Assembly: GCA_002914805.1 (NCBI GenBank)
Contig: JXTB01000176.1
Span: forward strand, 557,922-621,921
DNA length: 64,000 nucleotides
Direction: 5' to 3'
Source: Parasponia andersonii
Taxonomy: Eukaryota > Streptophyta > Magnoliopsida > Rosales > Cannabaceae
A program made the position numbers and the translations under genes. The notes beneath the pieces were generated by a model that saw nothing but the letters and a program-made list of their open reading frames with translations, searched no databases and was not told the DNA's origin. Below are positions 57,325 to 64,000 of the stretch, one piece after another. Numbering within the stretch: position 1 is the first letter of the stretch; each line of letters starts with the position of its first letter.

Positions 57325-57826
57325 TTCTTTTTGTATTCGATTTATTGTGTATGTTTATTAAATCATTGATTTCCCAATGTTGTCATTGTTGGTATAATCA
57401 TTTCTACCTTTTTGAACTATTTTTAAATGATTTTCTACGAAAACAAAGTTTTTGGTAAATCGAAAAAATTTTCAGTGTAATGAAAAATTGCCTTGGTAGT
57501 GGCAGACCAAAAAGTTGTTTTAAGTCTATTGAAAGCATGCAAGTACATGGATATTTGAGGATTTTCAACATTCTTCTCATTTTCTCCATTGAAAACTCTC
57601 TCTCTCTCATCCTCTAAAACGTTCTTTTCTCATTTCCACTTAAATTTCTCTCTAGATTACTCAAGTTTCTTTGAACCAGAATCAATTTCATTGCTTTTTC
57701 ACTCTTATTCTTTGATTCTCACTCTCTTATCATTAAAATCAGTTTATTTGTCTTTTCAAACCTTAGAATTTGAATTTGAGGCTATTTTTGTTGATGTCTC
57801 TATTCTATCATCATATTTCTTGTCCA
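57325..57826 (+). other. Spacer between pol and accessory ORF of the SIRE remnant
   Basis: About 500 bases, pyrimidine-rich from 57560 on (CTCTCTCTCTCATCC, TTTCTCATTTCC). This fits a leader of a separately transcribed downstream ORF, but no TATA box is clear. Confidence 0.4.
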
Positions 57827-58860
57827 ATGACTCTTAGAAAGGAAAACCCAAGGCATAAAGTCAAGGAAATTCGACTAGAGGATTCTGAACAACACATCAA
57901 AGTGAGGTTTGATATTCATCTCTTAGAATCACATACTCTTATGAGTAGATACAAAGAAATTTCTTTAAGAAAAGAATTGTTTGGGTAGAAGCTTCAATTT
58001 TGGAGACTTAGAATACGTGAATTTCTATAAGTATATTGAAAATATGGGTTGGTCTAAATTTTATTTCATAAGGGAGACATGGTATCCTAGATTAGTTAGA
58101 GTACGTGAATTTCTATGCTTGTGCTAACATCTCTAAGAGAGAACATGCTATCTATAGATCCTTTAAGGAGATTGACTTCGAGGTCACTAAATGACTCCTA
58201 GTAGATCTTTTTCATTTACCTTTGGGTGGTTACAAGTTTCTTATAACTAATTTTGGGCTTATAATTGAAGACTTTGACCCTTAACAAGCCTTACTTTGAG
58301 TCTATTCCTCTGATAGTTTTCATCCTAAGCCTTATGTTGTTGATCTTTCTTTAGAGGCAAGGATTTTATTTTAATTTGTGTCTTAGAACATGATTCTTAG
58401 AGATGGCCATAGGGATACACCAACTTTCTGTGATCTTATTTTCGTTGAAAGATAAACCTGCCATATTTCATCATCCATTAAATGCTTGATGCCATAGAAA
58501 ATTGGAGATCCTCTCTCCCTTATGGTTTATTCCTTACTCGTGTCTTCCAACACTTCAATGTCTCAACATATGATGAGGCCGAGCATAAACCATGGACAAT
58601 TGATGTTGAAATAAAAAACAAGCCCATTAGTCTCATGGGATTTAGTTTCCTAAACAATGAATAGGTGGCCAAAACTAAGCATGGACACGAACATGGAACG
58701 GATACTCAACAAGAAGCTGGTAGTAGTGGTGTTGGAGTTGCTAAAAGTGCTATTGAGAGTACTTATGCTGAAGAGGCTCTTGCATAATAACTTGACTTCA
58801 ATGAAGCATTCAAAAAACTTCTATGAATGCATCAACACCGTACAACTTGATATCTAGTAC
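57827..58860 (+). pseudogene. Accessory (env-like/transposon-like) ORF of SIRE remnant
   Basis: From ATG 57827 (MTLRKENPRHKVKE) the frames read RFDIHLLESHTLMSRYKEIS, then RETWYPRLVR and, after a frameshift, REFYACANISKREHAIYRSF, LPLGGYKFLITNFGL and LPYGLFLTRVFQHFNVS. The WYPRLVREFYA-type motif is shared with the plant domain named putative plant transposon protein, found after pol in SIRE-type elements, sometimes called env-like. No signal peptide or membrane segment is visible. At least ten stops and several frameshifts break it. Confidence 0.6.
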
Positions 58861-59477
58861 CTACATGACACCGAGCTAGAGCACTTCCCTATTTTATCCG
58901 ATGTTGTCAACTTTGTTCGCTGAGACCAAGAACGTCAATTTTAGATCATTCAGTATTAACAGTTAATGATAAGGATGATGCAATCCTTCTTCGGCCATTT
59001 TACTCCTCCTTCGATTTTTTTTGGACTTTTATTTAGTCATTTCATATATGAACTCTATGTTGAATTCAATGATTTTGTTTTTTTTGCTTAAACTCTGAAG
59101 TATATCTTTTTTTATTGCATTGAATATTTCCTTGTCATATATTTGCCTTACTCTTCTTTCTCGCTGATTTTTTTTATGATATCAAAAGGGGGAAAGAAGA
59201 ATGTGTCTTTAATTTAAATTATTTCAATTGATATCAAGTTGGTCATTTTATCTTTGAATTAAATTTAATTGGTATCAACTATGTCATTTTATATCTCATT
59301 AATACAATTGATATCTATAAGCAAAAATCTTCAAAATATGCATCCTTTAAAGGGGATTTCAATTTTTGTTTCTTAAGCATATTTTGAGGGGGAGCATTCA
59401 AGATTTTGGTAAGAACACTTATCTCTGCTTAATTCTTATTCTTTACTTACTTTCAAATTAAATGTTTGTTATCATCA
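58861..59477 (+). other. 3' untranslated region of SIRE remnant
   Basis: AT-rich with no gene. The words AATTGATATC(A/T)A and GTCATTTTAT recur (59226-59310). It includes an internal purine run TTTGAGGGGGAGCATTC (59385-59401). Confidence 0.5.
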
Positions 59478-59492
59478 AAAAAAAGGAGAGAT
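59478..59492 (+). other. Polypurine tract of SIRE remnant
   Basis: AAAAAAGGAGAGAT precedes the LTR start TGTTGACTCATGCC; this is the usual form (AAAAGGGGGAGAT) of SIRE-type elements with some decay. Confidence 0.75.
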
Positions 59493-60407
59493 TGTTGACT
59501 CATGCCTTGTATCATCAATCCTCCTCTCATATTTTCAAGCTAACATATGATTAAGAATTAATAATCTACTTGCTGTGTAGTAAACTAATTAAAAAGGATC
59601 ACAAGATATTCAAGATAAATTATGGAAAAGAGCTTGAAGACAAAGTTCAAAAATACAAGATCTAGACTAGCAAAAGTTATATACTTAGTTATTGTATTTG
59701 AATATATGTTTACATATAATATAATCTTAATGGTTCAAATTTTTCATAAAATTAGAAATTTTCATAGTAACACTATCAACTTGTTTATCTCAAATTAAAA
59801 TATGAAATTTATTCTACACAAGTTTTTAAATTGATTTATGAATTTTAGATAATATATCTTGTATTTTCATTTATTCTTTCTAGGCTCACTTTGTATTCAT
59901 GATCTTCTTAAGAGAGATTCTAGTTGAGTGTATTAATAAAAAAAATCTAAAATTATTTTTGTGAGTTGAGATTAACACTGGATTCATAAATAACCCGATT
60001 TAGGTGAGATTGACACTAGTGTCTAAACATTTTGAGTTAAGTGTGATAGAGTCTGATTCAAAACTATTGTAAAGATGTGAATCTAACTAAGAAGAAATCA
60101 CTAGTTGTGTAAATTTTCGGTCAAACTCATTCTCTTGATCCAATAGTGGAGAGCTTGAAATAGGTTACTAAGAGACGGGGACATAGATAAACCGTTGTAT
60201 TTGTTGTACCTCATAAAAATAGTATTTACATTTCTCTATTCCTATCTCTTTAATTTATTTATCTTGAGCTTATGCATGCTATTTTGCTATTTTTACTTGA
60301 TATTATCGTTACTTGCATAATTTACTTGTTATTCAAGAAAAGTTTGCAAAAGTTCTTAAAACTCATTTCACCCCCTTTCTTAGGTTAGCTAACCTAGGGC
60401 TACTACA
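59493..60407 (+). mobile_element. 3' LTR of SIRE-type copia
   Basis: It begins TGTTGACTCATGCC after the purine tract. It ends near ACCCCCTTTCTTAGGTTAGCTAACCTAGGGCTACTACA, with a perfect palindrome TAGGTTAGCTAACCTA (60381-60396) close to the end. At ~915 bases it is AT-rich. There is no 5' partner in the window, so the right end rests on the terminal ACA and typical ending. Confidence 0.65.
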
Positions 60408-61640
60408 AAGATGTCACTGAATTGATAATTATATTAGCACCCAGATGCTTATCCCATTGGGTCTAAGCTATACTAGAAAAACAAAAATAAAATTAAAATT
60501 AAAATTAAAAAAAAAGAATGAAAAAATTGGATGCATTGTATAGCTAAAGTTTACACTAGAGTGCGGCCAGGGGTGAACTACACCTAGGATTGGTTTTTTT
60601 TTTCCTTTTATTTTTAGTGAACTGTGGGATTTGGGATTGTTCTTTTTTTCTTTTTTCTTCTGATGTTTTTTGGATTTGGGATTCATTTCGAGAAAGGAAT
60701 AACTCTTCTAATTATTCTTTACCAATTATAACATAACATTTTAATTGATAATTGGTCGCAAAAATTTGATAATTAACTTAATATCTATTAGGGTTTATTT
60801 CACGGTTGATTAGTGAATTAATCCCTATACCATTCAAGTTCCTAAAATTTTAACTTCATATATATATATATATATATATTACGTTTAAACTTTGCTATTA
60901 TTTAAGCATAATGATCGACTCGTAATTAATGTAATATCCATCATGATTGAAAATTTAAAGCACTGACTTTTAATAAGTTTAAGTGAAAATATAATAAAAT
61001 ATTAATTTTATAAAATTTAAGAGAAATTAGGTATTAGATAATTTTGTTTTGATCCTCAAATCATCATAAATTCCTAATTCATTAAAACACTTATTAGTTT
61101 TAATTTTGTAAGAAAAATACTCATCAAAGTTTAAGAAAATTTTAGCTATCTCTTTTAGAACTTGTTGAGAAGTCATAAACTTTAATAAATTAAATTTAAC
61201 TGAAATATTTAGTTCAATATCTAATATGTGTTACATAAAATCACTTATTGTTTTAAATACTCAACTTAATAATAAAAATGTTCTCATACATCCACTTACT
61301 AATCTTGACTAAATAATTATACAAGAAAAGAAGGATAATGAAGTGCGAACACCCACCAGAAATTTAGAATATAATTGTCTATACAAACTACGCAGCTCAT
61401 CTAACCATTGGAATTACTATCTTAATTAGAATTATATCTGAAAGTAGGAGAAGTAAAGGGGTGAAATCATGATTTTTCATAAATAAATTTTAAAGTAATT
61501 ATAAATCAAAACAGATATAAAATTAGGTAATTGAACTCCTATCTCAATATGATAACTATACTAAGCTAAAGACGCTCGAAGAAACTCCTATTGGTCATTT
61601 GTATATTCAAACATTCGTTTCGAGATTCTTGTAAGCTCAC
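60408..61640. other. AT-rich intergenic DNA
   Basis: No gene is supported. It has an AAAATTAAAATT simple repeat (60482-60512) and a TA run (60858-60879). The short minus frame at 60468-60686 is Lys-rich low complexity. Confidence 0.45.
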
Positions 61641-61649
61641 TTGAAATAG

Positions 61650-62757
61650 TGACTTTTCTATTAGAGCTTCAAACCAAAATAAGCCTGCATCATCTACTAA
61701 TAACTAGAACACTGAGGCACTATTACCTATGAATTAAACTTCTCAAAATAATGCACGACCCAATAGAAATCCTTTAGAGGAAACACTTCAGGCATTTATG
61801 GAGGCGTGGAATAAAATTAACCAAAAGTTTGAGTCTGTACTTACACAAGTAGTGGAAGAAAATAAAGAGATTAAGAGTCAGATAACTAAGCTAACTAGTG
61901 CTCTTACTATATAAGAGCATGGAAGATTTCCTGCCCAACCTCAGTCCAATCCGAAAGAGCAACACTTGGCACAAACCTCTGACGGTGATACATAGAATAT
62001 TAACGAGGTCAATTCCATTACTACTTGAAGTGGTAAGACTTTAAATGGTTAGACCTTACTAAATGCACTACCAAGCAACACTACTACCCTAGGTAGTACT
62101 CAAGATGCCCCTCCACAAGAAGCTCAAAAAAAATTTCTGGTTAAGGTGAGATCCTCGAAAACCTTAAGTAAGTTAAATTTAATTTGCCTTAGTTACATGT
62201 GATCAAGCAGGTACCATTATACGATAAGGTGATCAAAGATCTATGCACTATTAAGAAGAGGCACCACATCTCCCACTATCACCTGCCACATAAGGGCACA
62301 CAAGTTTGGCCAAGTGCTTTTAGACCTAGGAGCAAGCGTAAATCTCATGCCATATTCTATATATTTACAACTAGGCCTTGGAGAAATCAAGTCCACATCT
62401 GTGATACTGCAGCCAGTTGACCGTTCTATATGGAGACTAAGAGGGATACTAGAAGATGTTCTGCTTCAAATTGCTAAATTCTACTATCCTGTTGATTTTC
62501 TAATCCTGAATACTCAATCTGTGGTTGACATAGAGTCCAAGATCCCTCTTTTAGGAAGACCTTTCCTTGCTACAGTAAATGCCCTCATTAATTGTAGGAA
62601 TGGCCTAATGAAGTTATCGTTTGAGAACATGACTTTTGAGGTAAATATTTTTTATGTTGGGAAACAACCACAAGAAGATGATGAGTGTTATCATACTGAT
62701 ATGATAGACACGTTAGTAATGAAAGAGATTAACAAGAGCCAAAAGTTTGATCCATGA
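61650..62757 (+). pseudogene. Athila-type gag end and protease
   Basis: The gag tail reads NRNPLEETLQAFMEAWNKIN, then KEIKSQITKLTSALT and GRFPAQPQSNPKEQ, typical of the Athila gag C-terminus. A protease domain follows at about 62290-62700: VLLDLGASVNLMPYSIYLQLGLGE, VDFLILNTQ, IPLLGRPFLATVNALINCRNG and MKLSFENMTFEVN. The DLGAS form of the active site is usual in Athila elements. Stops near 61914 and 61993 and a frameshift around 62200-62310 break it. The last open stretch is 147 codons, 62314-62757. Confidence 0.85.
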
Positions 62758-64000
62758 GTTATATCCTCATGATGTTAATAGTAAAAATTTGTTTTATCCT
62801 GATAATGTTAATGTTTCTACTGATTTTAAGATATAGGATAAGCAAAAAAAATTCTTTTAGCCACGCTTTGAGAAGTTTCCTCCTGAAAGAGATAAGCTAA
62901 AACCATGTGATGTAAAAACTCTGAGAGATAACTTAGCTCTAAATTTGAGAGTCCTAGATATGTGTTTGACAATGGTTGAAGAATTTTATGGAGAGGGTAA
63001 ACTAACCTAAGGAGATCACTTTAATGGCTCCTATCTCCCATGATTGATAAAGTTTTATCTTTCTATACCATATTTTATTTTTCATTTTTTAGGTTATTTA
63101 TTTTTGTTTTCTTCAGTCTGTTTTTATCCTATTTTCTAGCATTTTCATTACAAAGCCTATACTTCATGTGGAAATTTCATTATTCAGGTGTGCTCTATCC
63201 TTTACTCTTTTCTTTTCTATATATTAATTTTGTGACAATGAGGATACTATCTGATTTAGGTTAGGGGTGGTAGTGTATGCATGCACATTTTTATGCACAT
63301 ATTTTTCACGCATGTACAAAAAATTTTCTGAAAAAGAAAATTGAAAAAAAGTTTTTTTTAGTTATATCTTAGTTTGACGATTAAATGCTAATGATAAGAT
63401 TTGATTTTATTGATTAAAATTCTTAGGAAAATGATGAGTATTGTTTTTGTATGTGTGCTTGATTTTTATATTAGTTTGAACTTTGCTTATAATTCTTGAC
63501 CATTTTTGAGCACTCAATTGCATTTTAATTATTTTGTTTGCTTAGAGAAAGTTTATATGATTAAGTGAATTTCTGAAATCTCATCAGTCAATTCTAGAAC
63601 CTGTTTAATTATCACTTGAGGTGGAATCCTAGACTAAGTTGTATTACCACTTGAGGCGGAATTGTTAGAGCTTTTTAAGCCTACCTTAGACACTTGAATA
63701 TACTTAGTTTACCTCTTTTGAGCTTAATTTTTATCCTTTTCTTTGTTACTCACATTTTTAGCCGAAAGTTTATAGTGATTTTCTACATCTTATATTTTTC
63801 CTTATAGCACATGTGATCTTTGTTGAACATATTTTATGGGAGGAATGGTAGTATTTTGAAATATCTTTTTAGGCAATGAAAAAGTGTTATACACTTTTGG
63901 AAAAAAAAAAAAAAGAATGACAAAAATCATAAGTTTGGCAATATAGTACTTCTAAAAAAAAAGAATGATAAAAATCATAGGTTTGGAGGTATAGCACTTC
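62758..64000 (+). mobile_element. Athila-type element 3' region, pol missing
   Basis: After the protease, a short frame (about 62855-63010, with KPCDVKTLRDNLALNLRVLD) leads into non-coding DNA with no reverse transcriptase, RNase H or integrase motif. Then comes GACAATGAGGATACTATCTGATTTAGGTTAGGGGTGG (63234-63270), a form of the stretch that follows pol in Athila elements, with a repeated TGCATGCACATTTTTATGCAC. A tandem repeat of about 50 bases (GAATGA(C/T)AAAAATCATA) occupies 63899-64000 and runs off the window. Confidence 0.6.

Overview
The window is nuclear DNA from a flowering plant, probably a eudicot. It is AT-rich and packed with nested LTR retrotransposons of plant lineages: Ty1/copia including a SIRE-type remnant, and Ty3/gypsy of the chromovirus, Tat and Athila types. 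It also holds MITE-like fold-back repeats and TA microsatellites. I find one intact host gene, a five-exon bHLH transcription factor close to Arabidopsis bHLH35. Two isolated N bases occur, at 1057 and 22396.

Layout. 1-124 is the edge of a minus-strand chromovirus-like LTR inserted into the 5' LTR of a decayed Ty1/copia element (125-8274). 9415-14304 is a deleted Tat-type Ty3/gypsy element with a perfect target-site duplication (GATTT). 14310-21782 is mostly unassigned AT-rich DNA with a MITE, a possible SINE and two small fold-back elements sitting inside TA repeats. 21783-23522 is an inverted solo LTR of the copia family, and 24112-25003 is a solo LTR of the first Tat family (duplication CTTAA). 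27000-27535 is a tandem duplication, followed by the bHLH gene (28198-32419). 33857-43067 is a complete but dead chromovirus with a chromodomain (duplication GAAAA). 43725-54614 is a nearly complete minus-strand Tat element (duplication ACATG) inserted into an older Tat-like LTR (43505-43719 plus 54620-55092). It is followed by an Athila-like LTR or leader (minus strand), the 3' half of a SIRE-type copia with an accessory ORF and LTR (57012-60407), and an Athila-type gag-protease region with the rest of pol missing (61650 to the window end).

Main point of interest. Both Tat-type elements, although very different in sequence, carry a gene of the same type between pol and the 3' LTR on the strand opposite to pol. 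In the larger element it is spliced (four recognisable exons, about 2.1 kb). In both it has plant-like promoter signals just inside the 3' LTR. The two predicted proteins can be aligned by eye through one domain that resembles the plant family called putative gypsy-type transposon (Pfam Transposase_28). Both copies are broken, but the shared position, polarity and protein type suggest a long-kept accessory antisense gene. The SIRE remnant carries a different accessory ORF, on the sense strand.

The bHLH gene is the only locus likely to be making a functional host protein. It has a TATA box and a G-box upstream, consensus splice sites and a full reading frame of 248 residues. Every retrotransposon gene seen has stops, frameshifts or lost catalytic residues, so none looks autonomous now.
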